From positions 72,109,091 through 72,173,090 of the forward strand of contig OX457026.1 of the NCBI GenBank assembly GCA_949752745.1: DNA of 64,000 nt. Reading direction: 5' to 3'. Position 1 is the first letter of the stretch. The number at the start of each line of letters is the position of its first letter. This DNA comes from Protula sp. h YS-2021. Taxonomy: Eukaryota > Annelida > Polychaeta > Sabellida > Serpulidae. The notes beneath the pieces were generated by a model that saw only the letters and a list, made by a program, of their open reading frames with translations, was not told where the DNA came from and searched no databases. Below, piece after piece: positions 24,522 to 40,400 of this stretch. The translations under genes and the position numbers were made by a program.

Positions 24522-25583
24522 ATGGAGCGTGAAATGCGTGAATGGATTGGTCTAGGTCAAGCGCTGGGATACAAAGACGAAGAACTACGACAATTCGTAC
24601 AGCGCGAGGAAGATAAGGCAGCTGAACGCGAACGCAACGCACGAGAGCGCGAGGCCCGAACTCAAGAGCGTGAAGATCGTATCCGAGAGCAGGAAATGGA
24701 GCGTGAACAACACGAAAGAGAGATGGAACGCATTCGCGAAGAAACACGCCTCATCGAAGCGCGAGCACAAGCAGGCCAACCACGTGCTCAAGAACGCGCA
24801 GACAGACCGGCTCAAGCCAGTCGCCCCAAACTGCCAAGGTTCGATGAGAAAGTGGATGAGATCGATGCATTTATCGAAAGATTCGAACGTTTCGCACGCA
24901 CACAACAATGGCCCGAAAATACTTGGACAATGAGTCTCAGTGCTATCCTAACTGGCAAGGCACTGGAAGTGTATAGCAGTATGCCGGTAGATGAAGCGGA
25001 TAATTATCAAACGCTGAAGACCGCCATTCTCCGACGCTATCAACTTACCACAGAGCGATTTCGTACAAAGTTTCGCGAGATAAAGCCCGGCAAAGAGGAA
25101 TCAGTGCGTCAGTTCTGTGCTCGACAGAAACGGTTTTTCACAAGATGGATAGACATGTCGGATATTCAGAAGGATTATGAGCATCTGTGTGATTTACTAC
25201 TGCGCGAGCAGTTTACGAATATGTGCAGTAACGAACTCAGCCTTTTCTTACGTGAACGTTCTCCACGCAACATGGAGGAGATGATGCGACTCGCTGAGCA
25301 ATATATCAAAGCTCACAACGGAAGTATTGGCCAAACGAGGACGAAACCCGTGCCATACTCGCTGCCGCAACAGCCTAACAATCGCGCCAGCAGCCAGACG
25401 CAGTCGAATTGCTACTACTGCGGGAAATCCGGGCACTTTGCGCGCGACTGCTTAAGGGCGAAGGCAGATCACAAAGACAGTGCTCCTCGGCGACACGATT
25501 TCTCCTATGCATCGAACCGTCAACATCGCACGAATTCACCGAAGAACCGGCGCAATTTCAACCAGTGTTCACAAGGTATCTAA
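24522..25583 (+). CDS. gag: Gag polyprotein with SCAN-like capsid segment
   Basis: 353 codons, intact; forms the particle that packages element RNA. Residues 28-90 are a highly charged E/R-rich stretch predicted to be a coiled coil. Residues 102-265 are the capsid-like part, starting PKLPRFDEK. Within it, 172-262 (REIKPGKEES, DLLLREQF, PRNMEEMMRLAEQY) resembles the SCAN domain of vertebrate zinc-finger proteins, which is thought to derive from a Gmr1-type Gag. A CCHC zinc knuckle for nucleic acid binding is complete: C297, C300, H305, C310. The tail is basic. The frame begins about 45 bp after the 5' LTR, in the usual position after the primer-binding site. The next domain is in a different frame. 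Confidence 0.9.
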   Translation: MEREMREWIGLGQALGYKDEELRQFVQREEDKAAERERNAREREARTQEREDRIREQEMEREQHEREMERIREETRLIEARAQAGQPRAQERADRPAQASRPKLPRFDEKVDEIDAFIERFERFARTQQWPENTWTMSLSAILTGKALEVYSSMPVDEADNYQTLKTAILRRYQLTTERFRTKFREIKPGKEESVRQFCARQKRFFTRWIDMSDIQKDYEHLCDLLLREQFTNMCSNELSLFLRERSPRNMEEMMRLAEQYIKAHNGSIGQTRTKPVPYSLPQQPNNRASSQTQSNCYYCGKSGHFARDCLRAKADHKDSAPRRHDFSYASNRQHRTNSPKNRRNFNQCSQGI

Positions 25584-25696
25584 CGCAAAGACAGGTGCTG
25601 TAGGAACGAAACCCGTACAAAACATCGTGAGCGAGAACGTAAAAGACGGCAACTTATGGTGACGCGATTCCATATACAGGCGCGATTTGCGACAAA

Positions 25697-26170
25697 TTGG
25701 AATATACGAAACGACTGCCGCTCTACAGAGGTCTAGTTTCCGGGAGGAAAGTGATCGTCTTAAGGGATACCGGCTGTGATAGCGCAGTGATCCGCAAGGA
25801 TACGGTACAAAAAGAAGTAATGGCGAGCGAAAAGAGTGATTGTGTGTTAATGGACGGGACGATGAGGACATTTCCAATGGCTCGGATAAGTGTTGTCACG
25901 CCGATATACACTGGGGTGCTAGACGCAATGGTTGTAGAGGATCCACCATACGATCTCATTATTGGCAACGTTGCAAGCCCGTCCGTCGAGGAAAACACAA
26001 ACCGAAAGCGAGAAGAAACTACCAAGAAGAATACTGAGCAACACGTCGCTTCTAAAGTCAAATCAACTGAACCGCTCACTGCAAGTTCAGTTTCCACGGG
26101 CGCACAAGTTGCCAAAGAAAAACAACCGAAAACCCCTCTTGTGACACAAGAAGTGACGCTGGAGAACTGA
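25697..26170 (+). pseudogene. pol: Pol protease domain, fragmentary frame
   Basis: An open frame of 157 codons contains an aspartic protease: DTGCDS with the catalytic Asp at residue 24 (retropepsins usually have DTG-A/S), a flap-like VLMDGTMR stretch, and YDLIIGNV in place of the ILG motif. It would cut Gag-Pol. The frame lies off that of gag upstream and of integrase downstream. A stop at 26170 ends it right where the integrase frame begins, so at least the second break is damage rather than programmed frameshifting. Confidence 0.75.
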
Positions 26171-26175
26171 AAGAG

Positions 26176-27725
26176 TTGCAGAAGAAAGATGCCACTCTCA
26201 TAAAATTGTACACTTATGCAGAACAGAAGACAGTGTTTCAAGCTAGAAAAAGAGGAAGTTTCCGATACATTTTAAAGGACGGATTACTCATGCGATACTA
26301 TTTTGAGTCCAGAAATGGTGTTGAAATTCAACTGAAGCAGATTGTGCTCCCGAAGACGCTGCGTGCAAAAGTGATGTCGTTGGCTCACGAATCCATTGTC
26401 GGTGGACATTTAGCGGCAAAGAAAACAACGGATCGCATAACGTCGAATTTCCATTGGCCGGGAATAACTGGTGATGTCAAGCGTTTCTGCCAGTCATGCG
26501 ACGTATGTCAACGAACTGTACCAAAAGGGCGCATCAGCAAAGTACCACTCGGGGAAATGCCTCTGATTGACACGCCGTTTGAAATAGTCGCAGTTGACCT
26601 AATTGGACCAATAACGCCAATTGCAGAAAGCGGCAACCGATATATACTCACCGTCGTTGATTATGCGACACGATACCCTGAGGCGATCGCACTCAAACGC
26701 ATCGAAACAGTCCCAGTTGCAGAAGCGTTACTCGCTTCAGTAGTCTTCAGTAGAGTCAGATTTCCACGAGAAATACTCAGCGATCAAGGCACACAGTTCA
26801 CTTCGGATTTAATGAAAGAAGTCGCACGGCTCGTTTCGATAAAGCAACTATTCACAACGCCATACAACCCGAAGTGTAATGGACTATGCGAGCGAATTAA
26901 TGGCGTATTAAAGAAGATGTTGACTCGCATGTGCCAGGAGCGACCAAAAGACTGGGATCGTTACTTACCAGCTGTTTTGTTCGCTTATCGCGAAGTACCG
27001 CAAGCGTCTACTGGTTTCTCTCCATTTGAGTTACTTTACGGACGGAAAGTACGTGGCCCGTTAGACATTTTGAAAGATATTTGGCTTGAAGAAGATTCCA
27101 CTGGAGAAGTGGTTAGCACGTACCAGTACATCGCTGACCTGCAAAATCGCCTCGAAGATACATGCCGCGTGGCGCGCGAAAGTTTGATAGCGAATCAAGG
27201 CAAATACCGCCACCACTACGACAAAAGGTCAAAGACCGCAGATTCGTAGTGGGTCAGAAAGTTTACCTGCTGCTTCCGACGCAAAGAAATAAATTATTAT
27301 TGCAGTGGAAAGGTCCCTACAAGATCACGCAAGTCCTGAATCGTATGGATTATGAAGTGGACATTCATGGGAAAAAGAAGATTTTTCATGCAAATCTTCT
27401 AAAAGGACACATCGAGCGTGAAAGTGAAGACAAAACTGAGTCTGAAACCAGCGAGAACGAATCCAGCGACAACGAACAAAGTGTTGAAAACAACAATGAA
27501 GACGACACGAATATTGCTGCATTCACTCGCATCGCAGTCGCAGAGCTCGATGATGACTATCATAACGAAGCGCATTTAGTGACACTTCCCGAAACACAGC
27601 AAACAGAGACAATCACTGATGTAAATGACAACGTGAAACTTTCCGAATCTCAAAGGAAAGACGTTGAGAAGGTTTTGCGTGAATTTAGCGACATTTTCAC
27701 AGACGTTCCCGGCAGGACAAATTAA
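26176..27725 (+). pseudogene. pol: Pol integrase, located upstream of RT
   Basis: Inserts element DNA into the host chromosome. In the first frame (26176-27249) the HHCC zinc site is H71, H78, C108, C111. The catalytic core is D141, D203, E239 with exactly 35 residues between the last two (D,D35E). The C-terminal DNA-binding part continues in another frame (27162-27725) with LLLQWKGPYKI, the GPY/F module, then an acidic linker. A frameshift near 27235 and an in-frame TAA at 27723-27725 break the protein. Finding integrase before RT is the defining oddity of this element. Confidence 0.88.
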
Positions 27726-28388
27726 GGCGAACACAAAATCGAACTATCGACAGAAGAACCGAGCCGAGTTAAACCGTATCCAATGCAAGAGGAAGTGAAA
27801 AATATGCTCGATGCAGGGATCATCGATGAATTGCAATCAGAATATAACTCGCCGATCGTACTCGTTAAGAAAAGGACGGTACCAACAGATTCTGTATCGA
27901 TTATAGACAACTCAACAGTGTTACGAAATTCGATACAGAACCGATGGGGAACTATGAAGACATTTTATCTAAAGTCGGAAAAGACAAGTACTTTTCGAAA
28001 ATCGACTTCACGAAAGGTTACTGGCAACTCCCAATGGAAGAGTCGTCAAAGAGATATACTGCTTTCTCGACACCCAGTGGCTGTTTTTCGGTTCCGACGA
28101 AACCCATTTGGATTAGTGAATTCTGTGGCCGCATTCAACAGAGTTATGCGCAAATTACTCTCCGGCTTACAGAATGCCGATAACTACGTTGACGACTTAC
28201 TACCGCACACCAGACAATGGGAACAACATTTGCGCTTACTACGTGAACTTTTCACCAGAATACGCGACGCAAATCTAACGGTGCGATCATCGAAATGTTT
28301 CATCGATTACGACAACATTAATTTCCCCGGACACGTTGTCGGCAACGGATCTTTACAAATGGAAAAGGATAAACTTCGAAAAATCTAA
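27726..28388 (+). pseudogene. pol: Pol reverse transcriptase, frameshifted
   Basis: Copies the element RNA into DNA. The N-terminal RT segment (EVKNMLDAGIIDE, SPIVLVKK) is in the same frame as the linker upstream. A +1-type shift near 27870 moves the palm region (YFSKIDFTKGYWQLP, with the first catalytic Asp) to another frame. A second shift near 28085 restores the original frame for NPFGLVN and the YVDDLL catalytic pair. A TAA at 28386-28388 then interrupts. Single-base indels of this kind could also be assembly errors. Confidence 0.88.
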
Positions 28389-28985
28389 GACGCGTGTCGA
28401 CCGACAACAAAGAAACAAATACGCCCCTTCTTAGGCTTAGCAGGCTTCTACCGCAAATTCATCCCGAAATTCGCAGAATTCACCGCGCCTCTGACGGATT
28501 TGATCAAAAAGGGTCAACCAGCAAAAGTGGAGTGGAAGGAACCACAAGAGCGCGCTTTCACCAAATTGAAAGAACTTTGGAACAGTGCACCGATTTTGCG
28601 TCTCCCCGACTTTAACAGAGAGTTTTTGTTAAATACAGACGCATCGGACACCGGGCTTGGAGCGGTGCTTTTACAACAATTTAGCGACTGTCCATTCCCA
28701 ATCGCTTACGCTAGTCGCAAACTGTTATCTCGCGAGAAGAACTATTCCGTGATAGAGCGTGAATGTCTCGCAATTGTATTCGGCGTGATGCGATTCGCCA
28801 AGTACCTGTACGGCAAAGCATTTACGCTCGAAACAGACCACGCGCCGCTTGCATATTTACGGAAGGGAAAAGTCGAAGGCGGACGTCTCATGCGCTGGGC
28901 ACTTTTCTTGCAAAACTACAATTTCAGCATCAAAGCCATCAAGGGAACCGAAAACATCGGAGCGGATTACCTGAGCAGAATGTGA
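28389..28985 (+). pseudogene. pol: Pol RT thumb/connection and RNase H
   Basis: In the same frame as YVDDLL after the TAA at 28386: a FLGLAGFYRKFIPKF connection, then RNase H, which removes RNA from the hybrid. Counting from 28500, catalytic candidates are D47 (NTDAS), E88 (ERECLA), D113 (ETDHAPL) and D156 (GADYLSR). The frame ends in a stop at 28983-28985. There is no integrase after RNase H, where ordinary gypsy elements have it. Confidence 0.88.
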
Positions 28986-29364
28986 CATTTTTGTGTAAAC
29001 AGCTCGATTGTGACACTTGTATATATAGTTGATCAACAGGTTGTGTTTGTTTCATCGAGATCTGCATTCTACCAACTTCCGCGTTTAGCGATTTTAGAAA
29101 TTTTGCTACTGTTTTTTTTAAATTTTTTCTACGGCTTGATATGTAATTCACGCCAGGACACGCGGTTTGATACGTCTTCATGAGCAGTAAGCTTATTTAT
29201 AAAAAAAAGAGACGTTTTAGATTAAAAACGTGCAAATTTTTGCATGGTGTCGTCTTTAATGGTGTTTTCTAACGCCTTCAAGTAATTCTTGCATAGTTAA
29301 ATTAAAACCGTTCAGTTTAAGGTTATTCTGACATTGTGAATGAAAATAACTTGAGTATTTTCTC

Positions 29365-29372
29365 AGAGGGGG
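29365..29372 (+). other. Polypurine tract
   Basis: AGAGGGGG lies four bases before the 3' LTR, the expected place and composition for plus-strand priming. Confidence 0.5.
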
Positions 29373-29376
29373 TTGT

Positions 29377-30426
29377 TGTCAGAATATAGAATTTTGCATT
29401 TTTGGGTCGATTTGTGTATGTTATTATCAGAATCGTTGTTGTGGGATTAATTGTAAAGTTTTGGTGACTTCGTAGTCATACCGCTCATATATGTAACTTT
29501 TTAAGGCTTTCGGTATGTTTGAATACCATTTTTTAATTTTTGTTCTAAGTTGGGGATAAACGTGTGAATTTGGCTTTTTGTGAAGTATTTTGCTTCATAG
29601 TTCCTTGCTGTGCATTGTACTTTCAATACGCACTGATACTGTAAGGCATTAGTTTTTAAATCTTAAGATTTGTCAAATTATAGAATTTTTTTAGTAAAAG
29701 GGAGCGAAATTTTCTGTCACGTGGTTCTGTGTATCCAATAGAATTGTTGAGTGTAATTCTCTTCCCGAATGTAAATATTTACCTTTACGACGGGGAGGTG
29801 TAAGTACCCAACAACGGCATGAAAACACACGAAATGTAAACAAAAAAGCTTTGATGTGATTGGGCAAATAATTTTGGAGGGAAACGTTCCTATTGGCAAA
29901 CTTTCGGCACTCTCATGAAGGTATATAAGGCAGGCAGCCGCAGGGTTCGACGCACTCGGTTTTCACAAATTCTAGACGGCAGAAGGAGACCAGTTTGGAT
30001 ACAAAATTGGCGGGAAAATTAAAATAGCGTTCAAGTAAAAAGCATTTATAGGAAGACTATCTGTTGTGTGAAAACTAGATGGTATCGAGTAAATTGAATC
30101 AGATACTGGATAGAACCTAGCGAAATTGGCAAAAGAGTGATAAAGTGAAAATAAATTTAAAGTTGGAATAAATATTAAGAACACTCAGCTGCTAAGAAGA
30201 GAATAACTGCATATTGTGGATGTTGCGAATTGTGTCGACAATAAAACAGAGAGAATGAATATCTGGATATTTATTTGACTTGTACAACCAAGATATTAAA
30301 AAAAAAAAGAAATAGTACGATAACTTTGAGTAAGACAGAAAGCAGCATTGAACAAAATAAAATACGATCACTCTGTGATAAAAGTCATTGACACCGTAAG
30401 CGATAACCCGCTGCTAGACTTTGACA
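29377..30426 (+). repeat. 3' LTR
   Basis: Same termini as the 5' LTR. TATA box at 29922-29929 and AATAAA at 30240-30245. Between the end of pol and this LTR (28986-29376) is untranslated sequence. Confidence 0.93.
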
Positions 30427-30431
30427 ATAAC
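30427..30431. repeat. Target site duplication ATAAC, right copy
   Basis: Matches 23421-23425. Confidence 0.9.
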
Positions 30432-30489
30432 TCGTCGATTTTCTGAAACATGTTCAACATTACGTCAGAGGCGTGAATTGAGCACTGGG

Positions 30490-30810
30490 AAAAGGTTGGG
30501 TTTTTTTGCAACCAAAATCAACGTCACGTCTAAAAGGCGTTTTTATCAAACGTGTTTGTTTAATGGGTGTTAAAGACGTTGAGTAGGCGTTAATTTATGG
30601 TCGCAGTGTGATCACAACCAAATTACAACCAGATTTACTGTTGCGGAAGTGGGTTTTATGCGTCCGAAATCAACGTCTACACAGCATTGTTTATCCAACG
30701 TCTATTCAACGTTGTGTCTAAAGACGTTGATCTGAGGTCGCAACCAATCAAAACCAAATTGCAACTACATTTAATGTTTTGGTATGGTGCTGACGCAACC
30801 TCAAATCGAC
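30490..30810. repeat. Dispersed repeat rich in AACGTC / GACGTTGA
   Basis: Short segments such as AAATCAACGTC, CCAACGTCTATTCAACGTTG and AAAGACGTTGA recur in both directions, separated by CAACCAAATTACAAC-type stretches. A related tract lies at 47335-47530. Repeats of this wording are common in invertebrate genomes and behave like MITE cores. No terminal duplication was identified. Confidence 0.55.
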
Positions 30811-31246
30811 ATTTTATCGGCATCAGAATGGAATATAACATGTCGAAAAGGTGTAATGCGTAGTGGCAACGTTACATGATATTTCAGAAATTTGTTTATA
30901 CAGAATTCATACAGAGTTCAGAATCGTATTTCTGTGGTCCCAAGTGTAATTTTCGCTTCTTGGTGGCGAAAACTCCATTTCATAAACTGCATTTTTGGTC
31001 TTCTTGCTTGTGTCACATTGGGCTTATCGAACTGTTACATACAAAGAATGCGAATCCATCTATAACACTAAATATCTATATTTCAAATGCACACATTGTT
31101 TTGTGAAATTTCAAATAATAATAATAATAACAATACCCAAATGAATTGTTTTTCTTTTCTTTTTTGTTTTTATCTAATGATCCACATAATAAGGTTTCTG
31201 CTATTGACGTGGCTGTCAGACCAGTGTTTGTCCCCGCGTGTTGGCC

Positions 31247-36922
<5,676 letters not shown>

Positions 36923-37495
36923 ACTTCACATCAAAACTATGTTTGAGTTCAAGACTTTTTGTGTGGTCGCCAGTGGAAAATGTTTGCACGTATAATTTAA
37001 ATTAAAAAATAAAGTACACCAGACACATCTGTTGCGAAATCAACGTAACTGGTTTTTTTATTGAGCTGCACTTAATTTTAAGCCATCCACGTGATTACTC
37101 AGACTGAACCAGAGTATAGATTTTGAACTTCAGGTTTACTTGTTGAATTAGCAAATCTCTTAATGGCTAAATTTTGAGCTTCAGTATGAGTCTGAGTAAC
37201 ATTATTGAATGCGGGCGCAGGATTTATGCTCGCAGGGGGAGGGGTGGGGAGGAGGTGACAAAAGCATGATATCAGTAGAGAAATTAGTATTTCATTAAAA
37301 ATTAACTTGCTAAGAACAATCACCGTGTGTTATATAATTTCGGTTTCTGAACACATGAATCATACTCGGAAATTAGAAAAAAAAAACATACACCATTGTA
37401 CTATATTTTTACAGGTGACTGATTTCTGTAAATGTAGAAGTCTATGTATTTGTTTTTCATCATGGTAGTGATTCAGTATTCAGTCAATCACATAT

Positions 37496-40400
37496 TTACT
37501 TTGGTTCGCAGGGTGTTGGGTTTCTTTCACGCTCATGAATAGCTTCGATAACTTTTTCATCCAGATTTTTCTCCTGTTCTGTTGGAATATTGATTAAATA
37601 ACGTGCATGATAAAACAGGCAAAGTTTGTTATAAATATTACAGCCCGCGTCGCTTTTTTTTTCAATTTAATTTTAACTCGTTCCAAAGTGAATTTTTTGT
37701 AAATCAATGGAAATGCTAAATTTTCGTATTTTTGGCATGGTTATAAAAATTGCATCTACTTTATAAATTCTTCGCATGCAACAATTAACTCGCATCTGTA
37801 TCATGTGTGAGGTGAACATCAACAGCAATAAGATTTTAAAAAAAAAAATTCCACTGAGTTTGTCTTTCGATTTGAATAACAAGTTAGATTTCCGGTAAAT
37901 TTTAATTCATTTCACCTTTGAAAGGGAGACAAATGTATTTTCCCTTAAATTTCCTGTCTAGTAACTGCTTCATCGTCCGGATAAATTCTTCGCGCTGAAT
38001 TTCCAGCTCTCTGTCATTGAGCGGGATGATGTTGTTGGCATAATGCTTAGTGTTCCCCTCGTACACTTTGTTTAACGTCGAGGGAATATTCGGTACTTCA
38101 ATGATCGGTAAATAAATCTGAATTGAAAAAAAAAACAACAACAATCGTTTTAATTGGTGTGCTACTGTGCATACATGTATTATGGTTTAGATTGACTGAA
38201 TGCAATAAATAACAAAAAAAAAAAAAAAAAAAACGTTTCGTAACGCATTCATAACTTAGTCAACAAGTGAGAAATAAAATGAATGATCATTGAATATAAA
38301 AAATATCCTCAGAATATTCTTACGGCGATATGAGTCCTACATACTCACAAGACAAAGTAGGCATTTTATGGAATGCCATTTTCACATTTATTAGAGAATT
38401 ATTGATATCAAGAATTAATTTTTGATCACAAATTTTTTTGTGTTATCAATAATGAATTTTTGATATCAAAAAATCATTTTTTGATATCAAAAATTAATTT
38501 TTGCTATCTGTAATTATATTTTTGATATATCTTAATGTATTCTTGATCTCAATAAATATTCAGGGATATCAAGAAATATTTATTGATATAAAAATGACTT
38601 AATGATCTCTAAAATTGATTTCTTGAAATAAAAAATTCTTAACAGCAAAAATGAGATATTTGATGAGAAAATCTCAGTTGCGAGCTCAATTATTTATTAT
38701 CCTGTTATTGATATCAAGAATTTATTTCAAATATCATTACTTCAGAATGAGACCTTTTCTCATTCATATTTTGAAATCTGAAAATGATTTTTTGATCCCA
38801 AAAAATAATTTTTGATATGAAAATATTAGTCTGTTTATCTATATAAAAATTCAGAAGCACACATCTGAGAATAAAATAATGACCGGTCCTTGTATACAGT
38901 ATAAAGAAAAGAACCAATTGTTGAGCTCAAAAACTGTGTTGTTATTATTGATATCAATAATTCAAGTTTTCATCTCCAGGATGTAATTGACGATTCGTTA
39001 AATATTTATATAAATGTGTGTCCTTAACATTTTTTAAGTTTATAAAATTGATTTTTGATCTCAAAACTTCATTTTTGCTATCTAATATTCAATTATTGAT
39101 AGTAAAATATAAATTAGTGAGATCTACATTGATTTATTGATACCTTCAATTATAGTTTGATATCAAAAATAGCATTAAATGTTAAAACGGCATTCCATAG
39201 CATTTAATACACCATAACAACATTCTTTTAAAAACTGAAAAGCTAAAGTAGCTATCGGGGGTGCGAATTTGCAAGGCGCTGAAATACAGTCTGAATTTAA
39301 CGGGAAGTGTGGGTATCTCTGCGCCATCTAGCGACCGAAATACGCATTAAATTGAATATCGCTGAGTTTGAATCCATGTTTACACAGTATATATAACTAC
39401 TAAATCTGTCTAGATCGAAAAATTCTTTTCAAAGACAAATAGGATCGTGTCCAGAAATGGTCTGTATTGATATTTTGTTCCTAGAAGGGCCTGTGTTGAT
39501 ATATTGTCCATTAAAATCATATTACACTCTTTCACCATTTATCCATTGAGTCACTGGGATTTTGTCAAAAACATTGTATAATTCTCTTATTGATACGGGG
39601 ACATATATTTTTATTTGCTTAAAAAATTTCGTATGACATGTTTTTCAAGCAGGGAAAAATGAGGCAATTGTCAATTGTGATTATGTGTGAATTTTGTATT
39701 TTGATTGAAATTCCTTGGTTTTCCCAATGGTTTCTACAGTAAAAGTACGCGAAGTTTCAGTGTCTTTATTTCTCTTATAACCCCCTTTTTCTTTTCAATT
39801 TTTGAATGTATACCCTCAAAGCATTAAACTGTGAAAGTATGAAGGAAATGTCAATTGCAGGTGAGATACCCGCATTTCCCTTTAAAACATTTCGGTAAAA
39901 ACTAAACAAAACAAAAAAAAAACAGGATAAAGGGTATAGGCTCTTATTGTTCTTATAGTTTATAAAAAATCGCTCGAATTTCAGTGCCTGTGGTGACCGC
40001 ATTGAATATTTGATCGATCCGATGTTCTGTTAAGTTACTGGCCTTGACATAACCTTTAGGAACGAGTTTAGATACCTACAAAATCAATGTATTATTGACA
40101 ACGTCCAACAAACAAGCGAAAAAAAAACGATTAAAACGAAGAAGCGTATGTAAATATCTATCATTGTAATGTTTGCTTGTCTTATGAGGTTCAAACAACA
40201 TCCAATTTCGCTAGTAATAGCATTCACAACAAGTCGCAGATTGTCATTTTAAGTAAAGGTTTGCAATCACTACAAAATGCCATTACCACTGGCTGACTGT
40301 TGCTGTCTTTTCCCTTTAGTATATAAACGGTCATTGTAAACGGCCGTTCCATTCCGTCGACTGCGCCCTTCGGAAGCATTACTGTTTGTTTCTTCCGTTC

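Larger units (their letters stand above)
23426..30426 (+). mobile_element. Complete LTR retrotransposon, Gmr1-like Ty3/gypsy
   Basis: Two LTRs of ~1050 bp, each starting TGTCAG and ending TTGACA, enclose gag and pol. The 5-bp target duplication ATAAC (23421-23425 and 30427-30431) shows a single clean insertion. Pol order is protease, integrase, RT, RNase H. That is the Ty1/copia arrangement, but the domains are gypsy-type (CHROMO-less integrase with a WKGPY module, D,D35E core, gypsy RNase H). This combination defines the Gmr1 group described by Goodwin and Poulter. The LTRs differ at roughly 15-20 positions by eye (under 2%), so the insertion is fairly recent, yet pol is already broken by several frameshifts and stops. 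Confidence 0.93.

Noticed and set aside
27930..28100. Programmed frameshift in RT
   Set aside because: The shifts lie within the conserved palm and cancel each other, which fits damage or sequencing error, not translational control.
37099..37323. Possible leading exon of TIR-STING copy 2
   Set aside because: The stretch looks partly coding, but no donor in the phase required by the exon at 36893 could be found.
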